From Palsa-739 sp035532535 (GTDB lineage Bacteria > Actinomycetota > Thermoleophilia > Gaiellales > Gaiellaceae), in assembly GCA_035532535.1 (NCBI GenBank), contig DATKQT010000030.1, positions 1 to 25,277 of the forward strand: a DNA stretch of 25,277 nucleotides. The letters run 5' to 3'. Positions 1 through 7,041 of this stretch are shown here, one piece after another; positions within the stretch are counted from its first letter, which is position 1, and the number at the start of each line of letters is the position of its first letter. Both the position numbers and the translations under genes were made by a program. A model generated the notes under the pieces. It saw only the letters and a list, made by a program, of their open reading frames with translations, did no database searches and was not told the origin of the DNA.

Positions 1-243
1 TCGAACGCCAACCTGGCCAAGGAAGCCCCTGGCGTCTCGCCGAAGGTGAACGTCAAGGTTCTCGGCAGCGGCGCGGCGTACTGCCTGTCCGATGATGAGG
101 CTGTCGGTCATGGCGCCTATTACGTCGGCGGCGACAGCACCAAGATCACCCAGAGCTCCCCGGCCGCGGCAATCGCGACCGTCACCAAGGTCAACGGCAC
201 CTCGGCAACGGGCGGCGCGTCCGTCTGCAACGCTCTGTCGTAA
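1..243 (+). CDS. Secreted pilin-like protein, C-terminal part (5' end outside window)
   Basis: The reading frame is open from base 1 and ends at TAA 241-243, leaving 80 residues of a C-terminus. It is rich in Gly, Ala, Ser and Thr, with two cysteines (about residues 28 and 77 of the visible part) that could close a disulfide as in the D-region of type IV pilins. Phrases such as AYCLSDDEAVGHGAYYVGG resemble the C-terminal globular part of actinobacterial prepilin-type proteins. The N-terminal cleavage and helix segment that would prove this lies upstream and is not visible. Other secreted proteins are possible. A hairpin follows 27 bp after the stop. The frame is secure; the pilin assignment is inference. 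Confidence 0.5.
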   Translation, partial: SNANLAKEAPGVSPKVNVKVLGSGAAYCLSDDEAVGHGAYYVGGDSTKITQSSPAAAIATVTKVNGTSATGGASVCNALS

Positions 244-270
244 GCAGCTTCTGCTTGACGGCGGATGGCC

Positions 271-298
271 AGAGAGGCGCGGGAAACCGCGCCTCTCT
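271..298. terminator. Perfect 12-bp hairpin with GAAA loop between convergent genes
   Basis: Arms 271-282 and 287-298 are perfectly complementary, closed by a GAAA tetraloop at 283-286. It lies between the plus-strand stop at 243 and the minus-strand stop at 313, so it can serve both transcripts. No T-tract follows on either strand, so rho-independent activity is likely but not certain. Confidence 0.7.
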
Positions 299-312
299 GC
301 TGCGCCCGAGCG

Positions 313-1038
313 TCAATGCTCCTGAGCCGACTCCTCCGCGAGCAGCCGCGACACGTACCACCCGATCGCGATGAGGAAGACGAGCGTCTGCTCCCCGTTC
401 ATCGCGATGCCGCCGAGGTTCTGGTCGCGGATGGCGGAGAAGCCCCACAGCCGAGGCGCGTGCTCGTAGAACGAGTAGAACGGGTGCCCCGAGAAGATGA
501 ACGCGAGGCCGAGGAACGACGACGCGACGAATGCGGCGCCGAGGTACGCGAGCGCAGCCGGCACGGGGAGCCGGCCGGCAACCAGCGGCCACCAGAAGAG
601 CAGGCCGCCGGCGATGAGGAGCCCGTGCTCGATGTTGAGCCCCCAGCCGGTATCGAGCGCCCAGTTGTAGAAGCCGGCGAGGTGCGTGCCGTACCACGCG
701 GCAAGCCAGGCGAGGATCGCCCACCGCGCCCGGATGCGGCTCGCGCCGTGGCACGTGAGCCACGCCTTCATCGCCGGCGTCAGGCCGAGCAGGACGAGCG
801 CGGGCGCGATGTCGGCCACGAGGGCGTTCTGCAGGAGGTGCACGAGCAGCAGCCGTTTCGCGGCGATCGTCTCCAGCGGAGAGTTGAGCGACGCCGCGAC
901 GAGGAAGGCGCCAATCGCGAACGACGCCGCCCGAACCCGGCTGAGCCGGTCGCTCCGCCCCGCCCATGCGTACGCGGTCGCAGCGGCGACGGCGACGACG
1001 ATGAACGCCGGCTCGAAGGAGAAGTCGGTAGGGCTCAC
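313..1038 (-). CDS. CtaG-like cytochrome c oxidase assembly membrane protein (second copy)
   Basis: This is a polytopic inner-membrane protein of 241 residues, of the caa3_CtaG type (PF09678-like). Such proteins are linked to copper delivery and cytochrome c oxidase assembly. The start is GTG 1036-1038, which forms a GTGA overlap with the stop of the upstream copy. A longer upstream frame is Arg-rich shadow sequence. Family-like landmarks are LLLVHLLQNALVADIAPAL near residue 63, a Trp/His-rich pair of helices around 112-150, and DQNLGGIAMNGEQ near the C-terminus. The first copy has HMLQH where this one has HLLQN, so one conserved His is lost and the two copies have probably diverged. It is the last gene of the minus-strand run and ends just before the hairpin at 271-298. 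The family is fairly sure; the role is inferred. Confidence 0.75.
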   Translation of the reverse strand: MSPTDFSFEPAFIVVAVAAATAYAWAGRSDRLSRVRAASFAIGAFLVAASLNSPLETIAAKRLLLVHLLQNALVADIAPALVLLGLTPAMKAWLTCHGASRIRARWAILAWLAAWYGTHLAGFYNWALDTGWGLNIEHGLLIAGGLLFWWPLVAGRLPVPAALAYLGAAFVASSFLGLAFIFSGHPFYSFYEHAPRLWGFSAIRDQNLGGIAMNGEQTLVFLIAIGWYVSRLLAEESAQEH

Positions 1039-1784
1039 GCGTGCACGAGCCGAGCCGCGCGCATTCTGGGGCGCAGCAGCACGAACGCGAGCGTGCCGAG
1101 GGTCACGAGCTGCTCGGCCATCATCGCGACGCCGGCGAGCTGCTGGTCGGTCCTGCCGGGATACGCCGGATAGAGCGGGTGGAAGCTGAAGACGAGCACG
1201 TCGCTGAGCACCTGGCCGGCGGCGAACATCGCCGCCGCGAGCGCGATCCGTCCACCGACGGTGAGCCGCCGGTGCGAGCCCGGGTCGACGAGCAGCGTCC
1301 ACACGATCAGCCCGACCACGACCCAGCACGCATGCTCGAAGTAGTGCAGCGAGTCGTGGCGCAGCGCGAGGTCATACAGATACGGGACGTGCCAGATGGC
1401 GAGGTTCGCCGCCCACAGTCCGAACGCAATCCGCGGCTGCAGCACGGTGGACAGCACCGCGCGGACGCGCGTGCTCCGCGCCAGCGGCGCGAGCACCTGT
1501 GCCGGCAGAAGGAAGACGAGCAGCGGCCCGCGCACGGCGACGATCATCAGCGCCGGCGCGAGGTCGCCGATCAGCACGTGCTGGAGCATGTGCACCGACA
1601 GGTACTTCGTCTCGGCGAGCCGGTCGATCGGCCCGACGAGCGCGACGACTGTCACCGCCAGGCCGAGCCCGAAGATGGCCGCGCGATCCCAGCCCGCGAT
1701 GTCCGCTCGGCCGCGCTGCCGCAGCCGCACCATGCCCTGCGCGAAGAGCAGCGCGGCCACGACGGCGAGCGCTACCGGCAGCAC
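1035..1784 (-). CDS. CtaG-like cytochrome c oxidase assembly membrane protein (first copy)
   Basis: This is a 249-residue multi-spanning membrane protein with the hallmarks of the caa3-type CtaG family: HMLQHVLIGDLAPAL (residues 65-79), IWHVPYLYDLAL (130-141) followed by LHYFEHACW, and DQQLAGVAMMAEQ near the end. His 65, 69, 132, 147 and 151 are candidate metal-ligand or haem-facing residues. The GTG start (1782-1784) shares one base with the TAG stop of the acyl-CoA dehydrogenase (TAGTG), so translation is probably coupled. Its stop overlaps the start of the second copy. Family members are usually encoded near terminal oxidase genes; none is visible here. Confidence 0.82.
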   Translation of the reverse strand: MLPVALAVVAALLFAQGMVRLRQRGRADIAGWDRAAIFGLGLAVTVVALVGPIDRLAETKYLSVHMLQHVLIGDLAPALMIVAVRGPLLVFLLPAQVLAPLARSTRVRAVLSTVLQPRIAFGLWAANLAIWHVPYLYDLALRHDSLHYFEHACWVVVGLIVWTLLVDPGSHRRLTVGGRIALAAAMFAAGQVLSDVLVFSFHPLYPAYPGRTDQQLAGVAMMAEQLVTLGTLAFVLLRPRMRAARLVHA

Positions 1785-2917
1785 TACAACCCCAGGAGCT
1801 TCGCGATCACCATGCGCTGCACCTCGTTCGTGCCTTCCCCGATCTCGAGGATCTTCTGGTCACGGTACAGGCGCGAGATGGCGAACTCGTCCATGAAGCC
1901 GTAGCCGCCGTGGATCTGCAGCGCCGCGTTCACGACGCGGTTGCTGAGCAGGCCGGTGTAGAGCTTCGCCTGCGCCGCGGCGAGCGCAAAGCCCGTTCCC
2001 TGGTCCTTGAGCCAGGCGGCGCGGTGCACGAGCACGCGACCGGCGTCGATCTCCGTCGCCATGTCGGCGAGCGCGAACTGCACCGCCTGGAACTCGGCGA
2101 TCGGCTTGCCGAACTGGTGGCGCTCCCTCGCATACGCGAGCGCGAGGTCGTAGGCGCCCTGCGCGAGCCCGACGCCCATCGCGGCCACCGAGATCCGGCC
2201 GCCGTCGAGGATCTCGAGGAACTGGTGGAAGCCCTGGCCACGCTCGCCGAGCAGGTTCCCTTCGGGGACCGCGCAGTCGCGGAACGAGAGCTCGCGCGTG
2301 TCCGACGCGCGCCAGCCGAGCTTGTGCATCGGCGCCGAGATGTCGTAGCCGGGGATCCCGTTCGGGACGATGATGTTCGACACCTCGTTCTCGCCCGTGA
2401 CCGCGGTGATGGTCACGCAGGCGCTGATGTCCGTCCCCGCGTTGGTGATGAACATCTTCGAGCCGTTCACGATCCACGCGCCGTCGCGCTGCTCGGCGCG
2501 CGTGCGCGTCGCGCCCGCATCCGATCCCGCGTTCGCTTCGGTCAGGCCGAACGCCGCAAGCGCCTCGCCCGACGCGAGCCGCGGCAGCCATTCCTGCTTC
2601 TGGGCCTCGGTGCCGAACAGATAGATCGGCATCGTGCCCAGCGAGGTGTGCGCCGCGACGGTGATCGCGACCGACGAGTCGATCCGGGTCAGCTCCTCGA
2701 CCGCGATCGCGTACGAGACCGTGTCCGCCCCCGCGCCGCCGTACTCCTCGGGGATGGGGATGCCCATCAGCCCGAGCTCCGCCATTTCCGCGACAAGCTC
2801 GTACGGGAAACGGGACTCGCGGTCGAGCTCGGCGGCAACCGGCGCGACCCGCGTCAACGCGAAGTCGCGAACTGTGCGGCGGAGAAGTTGCTGCTCCTCC
2901 GAGAGCTCGAAGTTCAC
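1784..2917 (-). CDS. Acyl-CoA dehydrogenase (short/branched-chain type)
   Basis: This is an FAD-dependent acyl-CoA dehydrogenase of 377 residues, the normal length, catalysing alpha,beta-desaturation of acyl-CoA with electrons passed to ETF. It has the N-terminal helical domain, then FGLTEANAGSDAGATRT (123-139), the FITNAGT region (156-162), the HQFGKPIAEFQAVQ segment (267-280) and the C-terminal QIHGGYGFMDEFAISRLYRD. The probable catalytic Glu is E361 in EIGEGTNEVQR, the position used by short-, medium- and short/branched-chain enzymes. Isovaleryl-CoA dehydrogenases lack Glu there and use one in an earlier helix, where this protein has LDGGR. The start is GTG 2915-2917 in a GTGA overlap with the aminopeptidase gene. 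The carboxylase and hydratase nearby suggest branched-chain acyl-CoA breakdown. Confidence 0.9.
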   Translation of the reverse strand: MNFELSEEQQLLRRTVRDFALTRVAPVAAELDRESRFPYELVAEMAELGLMGIPIPEEYGGAGADTVSYAIAVEELTRIDSSVAITVAAHTSLGTMPIYLFGTEAQKQEWLPRLASGEALAAFGLTEANAGSDAGATRTRAEQRDGAWIVNGSKMFITNAGTDISACVTITAVTGENEVSNIIVPNGIPGYDISAPMHKLGWRASDTRELSFRDCAVPEGNLLGERGQGFHQFLEILDGGRISVAAMGVGLAQGAYDLALAYARERHQFGKPIAEFQAVQFALADMATEIDAGRVLVHRAAWLKDQGTGFALAAAQAKLYTGLLSNRVVNAALQIHGGYGFMDEFAISRLYRDQKILEIGEGTNEVQRMVIAKLLGL

Positions 2918-4359
2918 GCCAGGCTCGTGGCCAGCTCGGCGATGAGTCGCACGCCGTAGCCGGTGCCGCCGGGCACGCGCAGGTAGTCGCCGCGTGAGCG
3001 GTCGAGGAAGCCTGGCCCTGCCATGTCGACGTGCGCCCACGGGCCCTCGCCGGCGAACTCCTGCAAGAACTCGGCCGCAAGCGCGGGGCTCGCCTCGCGC
3101 AGCGTCGAGCCGTTCTTCATGTCCGCGTACGCCGAGTCGACGTAGCGCCGGTAGCGCGGATGCAGCGGGAAGGGCCAGGTGAGGTCGCCACTGCGCTCGC
3201 CCGCGGCGACGATCAGGTCGCGCCATGCGTCGTCGTTGGCGAAGAAGCCGGCGTACAGATCGCCGAGGGCAATCGACATCGCGCCGGTCAGCGTCGCGAG
3301 GTCGATGACGTGCGTCGCGCCTTCGCGACGCGCGTACCAGAGCGCGTCCGCGAGCACGAGCCGGCCCTCGGCGTCGGTGTTGATGATCTCGATCGTCTTG
3401 CCGTTCGCTGCGGTGAGGATGTCGCCCGGGCGGAACGCGTCGCCGCCGGGCATGTTCTCGGCCGCGGCGAGCACCGCGACGGCGCGCACCGGAAGACCGA
3501 GCGCCGCGATGGCGCCGATGCCGTGCAGCGTCCCCGCGCCGCCCGCCATGTCGCCCTTCATCGCATCCATACCGCCTGCCGGCTTGATGGAGATTCCGCC
3601 CGTGTCGAACGTGATCGACTTGCCGACGAGGCCGAGGACGAGGTCGGGGTTCGTCGCCTGCGGTGGCTCATAGCGGAGGACGACGAGCCTCGGCTCGTTG
3701 TGCGACCCGCGGCCGACGGCTGTGAGCGCTCCCATGCCGAGCTCGTCCATCTCCTTCGGGCCGAGAGCGGTCGCGGTCAGGTGCTCGTGCTCGTCCGCGA
3801 GCGCGGCCGCGCGCTGGGCGAGCGTCTCGGGATAGAGCTCGTTCGGCGGCATGTTGGCGAGATCGCGCGCGCGGTTCGTCCGCTCGGCGAGGAGCGCGGC
3901 CCGCTCTGCGGCGACGCGGACGTCGGGGCTCTCGAGGACGATCCGCTCGATCTGCTTCGGCTTCCCGTCCTCCTTCGTCTTCCAGAGGCCGGGTGTGTAA
4001 CCGCCGATGATCGCGCCCTCGACGAGGGCTGCAGCCTGCTCGTCGAGCGACAGGGGCAGCCGCTCGTCGAGCTGCCAGGCGAGCGTTCCGCCCACGCGCG
4101 AGAGCCCGTGCGCCGCCGCCGCACCGGCGGTGCGCAACGCATCCCGGTCGACGTCTTCGAGCTTGCCGACGCCGACTGCGACGACACGCGTGCCGTCGCC
4201 GTGCAGCACGAGCGCTTCGCCGCGGTCTCCCCTCAGCTCGCCGCTGGCAGCAAGCCCCGCAAAGCGCTCGTCGATGCCGTCGAGCGGTTGCGCAACCATG
4301 ACGCCGAGGGCGTCCGGCTTCGTCTGCCCCGGCGGGGCGATCTCGATCGTGACCCCCAT
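2914..4359 (-). CDS. pepA: Leucyl aminopeptidase (M17 family, PepA)
   Basis: This is a cytosolic, two-metal M17 aminopeptidase of 481 residues that removes N-terminal residues from peptides. An N-terminal macro-like domain is followed by the catalytic domain. The metal and active-site segment VGKSITFDTGGISIKP carries K247, D252 and K259; GDMAGGA gives D270; and the family signature NTDAEGRL lies at 327-334 (D329, E331). Every key ligand expected from E. coli PepA is present. ATG 4357-4359 is chosen because a TAACCT box sits 7 nt before it. The stop overlaps the acyl-CoA dehydrogenase start as GTGA. It may supply leucine or other amino acids to the downstream catabolic genes, though that link is inference. 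Confidence 0.95.
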   Translation of the reverse strand: MGVTIEIAPPGQTKPDALGVMVAQPLDGIDERFAGLAASGELRGDRGEALVLHGDGTRVVAVGVGKLEDVDRDALRTAGAAAAHGLSRVGGTLAWQLDERLPLSLDEQAAALVEGAIIGGYTPGLWKTKEDGKPKQIERIVLESPDVRVAAERAALLAERTNRARDLANMPPNELYPETLAQRAAALADEHEHLTATALGPKEMDELGMGALTAVGRGSHNEPRLVVLRYEPPQATNPDLVLGLVGKSITFDTGGISIKPAGGMDAMKGDMAGGAGTLHGIGAIAALGLPVRAVAVLAAAENMPGGDAFRPGDILTAANGKTIEIINTDAEGRLVLADALWYARREGATHVIDLATLTGAMSIALGDLYAGFFANDDAWRDLIVAAGERSGDLTWPFPLHPRYRRYVDSAYADMKNGSTLREASPALAAEFLQEFAGEGPWAHVDMAGPGFLDRSRGDYLRVPGGTGYGVRLIAELATSLA

Positions 4360-4366
4360 GACCCGC

Positions 4367-4372
4367 AGGTTA
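4367..4372 (-). promoter_or_regulatory. Candidate -10 box (TAACCT) for leaderless pepA, made from the SCP2 stop codon
   Basis: On the minus strand TAACCT lies 7 nt before the pepA ATG, so transcription would begin at about the A of ATG. Its first three bases are the TAA stop codon of the SCP2 gene. No Shine-Dalgarno sequence is seen in the 10-bp gap. Confidence 0.45.
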
Positions 4373-4678
4373 GAAGAGCTTCTGGAGCTTCATCGCAGCA
4401 CCCATGTCGCCCTTGACCTTCAACTTGCCGGTCATGTAGGCGCTCGTCGGGTTCTGCTCGCCGGCGATGATCTTCTCGAAGGTCTCCTGCGATGTGGCAA
4501 TGGTGACGTCGGCATCGCCGCCGCCCTCGGCGACGGTCACCGCGCCGTTGTCGACGTCGACCTTCCACGTGCCTGCGCCTTCGATGTCGAAGACGTAGGA
4601 GTTGGTCATGCCCGCCGTCTTCGACGCATCGGCGCGCGACGGGAGGTTCGTGAAGAAGTCCTGCACGGTCTCAGCCAT
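4370..4678 (-). CDS. SCP2 sterol-carrier domain protein
   Basis: This is a single-domain SCP2-like protein of 102 residues. Such proteins form a hydrophobic pocket that binds lipids or acyl-CoA. The typical C-terminal half is present: VDNGAVTVAEGG, then DADVTIATSQETFEKIIAG and the MTGKLKVKGDMGAAMKLQKLF tail, the most conserved part of the family. Length is that of a stand-alone SCP2 domain. The ATG at 4676-4678 is supported by a TAGGGT box 6 nt upstream. It sits between the carboxylase alpha subunit and pepA on the same strand, among acyl-CoA genes, which fits acyl-CoA or lipid binding. The true ligand cannot be read from sequence. Confidence 0.88.
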   Translation of the reverse strand: MAETVQDFFTNLPSRADASKTAGMTNSYVFDIEGAGTWKVDVDNGAVTVAEGGGDADVTIATSQETFEKIIAGEQNPTSAYMTGKLKVKGDMGAAMKLQKLF

Positions 4679-4684
4679 GGACTG

Positions 4685-4690
4685 ACCCTA
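4685..4690 (-). promoter_or_regulatory. Candidate -10 box (TAGGGT) for leaderless SCP2 gene
   Basis: The minus-strand hexamer TAGGGT lies 6 nt before ATG 4676-4678, inside the 13-bp gap after the carboxylase stop. No ribosome binding site is seen at the usual distance. Confidence 0.4.
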
Positions 4691-4691
4691 T

Positions 4692-6299
4692 CTACTCCTC
4701 CAATTCCACGAGGAGGGTTCCGCCGGCCACGCGGTCGCCCTCAGCTACGTGCACGGCCAGCACGGTGGCGGCATAGGGGGAGACGAGCGGCGTCTCCATT
4801 TTCATCGCCTCGAGGACGACGAGCGGCTGGCGCGCCGCGACGCGGTCGCCCGCTGCGACGACGACCTTGATCACTGTTCCGGGCATCGGGGCGGTGAGCG
4901 CCGACGTCTCTCCGGTGGGACCGTGGTCGGCCGCGGTGCCGTCGGGCGGCGGAGCGGGGGGCGGGGCGGGGAGGTTGAGCCGCCACGGCTCGGCCCAGGC
5001 CGGCGCGGGCGAACGCGTCGCCTGCGCGAGCGGCGGGTGCTCGGTGAGGAAGGCGGTAGTGGCGCGGCCGGCGCGCACGATCGGATGCGCGACGAGCCAG
5101 CGCAGGAACGACAGGTTGGTGGTGACGCCGTCGACCTCCGTCTCGGCGAGCGCATCGGCGAGACGGTCGAGGGCCTCACCGCGCGTGGGGCCGTGCGCGA
5201 TCAGCTTCGCGATCATCGGGTCGTACGCGGTGCCGATCTCGTCGCCCTCGGCCACGCCGGCGTCGACGCGGACGGAGCGGGGGAGGGCGAGCCGGTCGAC
5301 GCGGCCGGCCTGAGGCAGGAACGTGCGCGGATCCTCCGCGTACAGTCGCACCTCCACCGCATGACCCTGCAAGTGACAACTTGTTACTTGCTGATCGAGC
5401 GGCTCGCCGCGCGCGATCGCGAGCTGCGCGCGCACGAGGTCGACGCCGGTGACGAGCTCGGTGACGGGGTGCTCGACCTGGATGCGGGCGTTCAGCTCGA
5501 GGAAGAAGAACTCGGTGCCGTCGAGGACGAACTCTGCGGTGCCGGCGCTCTCGTAGCCGATGGCGCGCGCGAACGCGACCGCGGCGTCGCTCATCGCGGC
5601 GCGCAGCTCCGTGCCGACCGCCGGCGAGGGGGACTCCTCGAGCACCTTCTGGTGGCGGCGCTGCACTGAGCAGTCGCGCTCGCCGAGCGCGACGGCGGCG
5701 CCGTGCCGGTCGGCGAGCAGCTGGATCTCGACGTGGCGCGGACGTTCGAGGTAGCGCTCGAAGAACACGGTGTCGTCGCCGAAGGCCGCCTTCGCCTCGC
5801 GCCGCGCCGCCTCGACCGCTTCGTCCAGCGCCTCCACACCGCGTACGACGCGCATGCCGCGCCCGCCGCCGCCCGCCGCTGCTTTCACGACCAGCGGGAA
5901 CCCGATCTCCTGCGCCGTTCCCGTCGGCAACACCGGAACACCGTTCGCACGCGCCGTCTCCTTGGCCGCGAGCTTGTCGCCGCCCGCGCGCAACGCCTCG
6001 GGCGGAGGGCCGATCCAGGTCAGGCCGGCGTCGAGCACCGCTTCAGCGAGCTCGGCGCTCTCGGCGAGGAAGCCGTAGCCGGGATGCACCGCGTCCGCAC
6101 CCGCCTCGAGCGCGGCGCGCACGTGCTCGGCGGGGACGAGATACGAGGCGATCTCCACTGTCGTGCCCGCCGAGCGCGCGTGCAGCGAGCCGAGGTCGTC
6201 GGGGGCTGCGACCGCGACCGTCTCCAGCCCCTCCGCGGCGCACGCGCGGAAGACGCGCAGCACGATCTCGCCGCGGTTCGCCACCAGGACCCGGTGCAT
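4692..6299 (-). CDS. Acyl-CoA carboxylase alpha subunit (biotin carboxylase plus biotinyl domain)
   Basis: This protein performs ATP-dependent carboxylation of biotin and carries the biotin arm; a separate beta subunit moves the carboxyl group to an acyl-CoA. It is 535 residues. The biotin carboxylase part (about 1-440) shows VLVANRGEI (4-12), an ATP-grasp Gly-rich loop AAAGGGGRGMRVV, GERDCSVQRRHQK and LELNARIQVEHPVTE. The C-terminal biotinyl domain (about 465-535) has VLEAMKME, with K500 as the biotin site. Only a short Pro-rich linker joins the two, so the BT domain that joins alpha to beta in MCC and PCC appears missing. The most likely partner is the MCC-type beta subunit at 11894-13420. 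ATG 6297-6299 is chosen because longer frames run into the divergent SDR. It carries an odd low-GC palindrome at 5369-5391. Confidence 0.92.
   Translation of the reverse strand: MHRVLVANRGEIVLRVFRACAAEGLETVAVAAPDDLGSLHARSAGTTVEIASYLVPAEHVRAALEAGADAVHPGYGFLAESAELAEAVLDAGLTWIGPPPEALRAGGDKLAAKETARANGVPVLPTGTAQEIGFPLVVKAAAGGGGRGMRVVRGVEALDEAVEAARREAKAAFGDDTVFFERYLERPRHVEIQLLADRHGAAVALGERDCSVQRRHQKVLEESPSPAVGTELRAAMSDAAVAFARAIGYESAGTAEFVLDGTEFFFLELNARIQVEHPVTELVTGVDLVRAQLAIARGEPLDQQVTSCHLQGHAVEVRLYAEDPRTFLPQAGRVDRLALPRSVRVDAGVAEGDEIGTAYDPMIAKLIAHGPTRGEALDRLADALAETEVDGVTTNLSFLRWLVAHPIVRAGRATTAFLTEHPPLAQATRSPAPAWAEPWRLNLPAPPPAPPPDGTAADHGPTGETSALTAPMPGTVIKVVVAAGDRVAARQPLVVLEAMKMETPLVSPYAATVLAVHVAEGDRVAGGTLLVELEE
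5369..5391. repeat. 23-bp near-perfect palindrome inside the carboxylase alpha gene
   Basis: Arms 5369-5379 and 5381-5391 match as an inverted repeat around base 5380, except for two G/T-type pairs (5375 with 5385). The segment is far poorer in GC than its surroundings and, on the minus strand, gives the rare codons GTA, ACA, AGT, TGT and TTG. It encodes the loop after IARGEPL, before QGHAVEVR. The protein length there equals that of E. coli AccC as I recall it, so this looks like replacement rather than net insertion. Confidence 0.6.
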
Positions 6300-6317
6300 G
6301 CCGTTAGTGTCGCAAGC
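6300..6317. promoter_or_regulatory. 18-bp divergent promoter gap with overlapping -10 candidates
   Basis: The gap separates the carboxylase alpha start (6299, minus) from the SDR start (6318, plus). TAGTGT at 6305-6310 lies 7 nt before the SDR ATG. On the minus strand GACACT (6311-6306) lies 6 nt before the carboxylase ATG; it keeps only the A and T of the consensus. There is no room for leader sequences with ribosome binding sites. Confidence 0.45.
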
Positions 6318-7022
6318 ATGGGTGTGCTGGAAGGCAAGGTGGCGGTGATCACCGGGGCGAGCCGCGGCATCGGCGCCGCCGTCGCACGCGCGCTGGACGG
6401 CGAAGGCGTCCACCTCGGGCTCGGCTCCCGCAGTGGCGACGACCTCGGCCTGAACGCGGTCGCACGCCGATGCGACGTGCGGAAGCGGGAGGATCTCGAC
6501 CGCCTCGTCGCCGACACCATCGACACGTTCGGGCGGCTCGACATCCTCATCGCAAACGCGGGCGTCGGCGCCTACGGCCCGTTCCTCGAGCTCAACGAGG
6601 CGCACGTCCAGGAGATGATCGACGTCAATCTCATGGGCACGATCCACTCGGTGCGCGCGGCGCTGCCGCAGCTGCTCGAGCGGGGCGAGGGCGACATCCT
6701 CGCGATCGCATCGGTGGCCGGCCTGCGGGCGTTCCCGCACGAAGCGGTCTACAACGCGTCGAAGTTCGGTCAGGTCGGCTTCATTCGCTCGCTCGACCAC
6801 GAGCTGCGCGAGCAGGGGATCCGCTGCACGTGCATCTGCCCCGGCGGCGTGGCCACCGATTTCGCGCTCGACGACGACCGCGGCCGCTCGGAGGACGTGC
6901 TCACCGGAATGCTGACGCCGGAGGAGGTGGCGGACGTCGTCGTCTTCGCGCTCACGCGCCCGCGCGGCATGCGCATCCTCACGACGTCGTTCCGGCCGAT
7001 GACCGAAGGCTCTTGGGGATAG
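6318..7022 (+). CDS. Short-chain dehydrogenase/reductase (classical SDR)
   Basis: This is a 234-residue NAD(P)-dependent oxidoreductase with a single Rossmann domain. TGASRGIG (12-19) is the cofactor loop, NAG lies at 80-82, N104 is in the active-site helix, S132 is in IASVAG, and YNASK gives Y145 and K149, completing the Asn-Ser-Tyr-Lys tetrad. R38 in SRS after the second strand, with no acidic residue there, favours NADP(H), though weakly. The C-terminus is short. The ATG start is supported by TAGTGT 7 nt upstream. An aldo/keto reductase follows 19 bp later on the same strand, so the two reductases probably share a transcript. The substrate cannot be told. Confidence 0.92.
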   Translation: MGVLEGKVAVITGASRGIGAAVARALDGEGVHLGLGSRSGDDLGLNAVARRCDVRKREDLDRLVADTIDTFGRLDILIANAGVGAYGPFLELNEAHVQEMIDVNLMGTIHSVRAALPQLLERGEGDILAIASVAGLRAFPHEAVYNASKFGQVGFIRSLDHELREQGIRCTCICPGGVATDFALDDDRGRSEDVLTGMLTPEEVADVVVFALTRPRGMRILTTSFRPMTEGSWG

Positions 7023-7041
7023 CGTCGACGAAGGTCGAGTC

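Noticed and set aside
1784..2917. Calling the acyl-CoA dehydrogenase isovaleryl-CoA dehydrogenase because of the Liu-type neighbours
   Set aside because: It has Glu in EIGEGTNE and lacks the Glu in the LDGGR region that isovaleryl-CoA dehydrogenases use, so the residue pattern contradicts the context.
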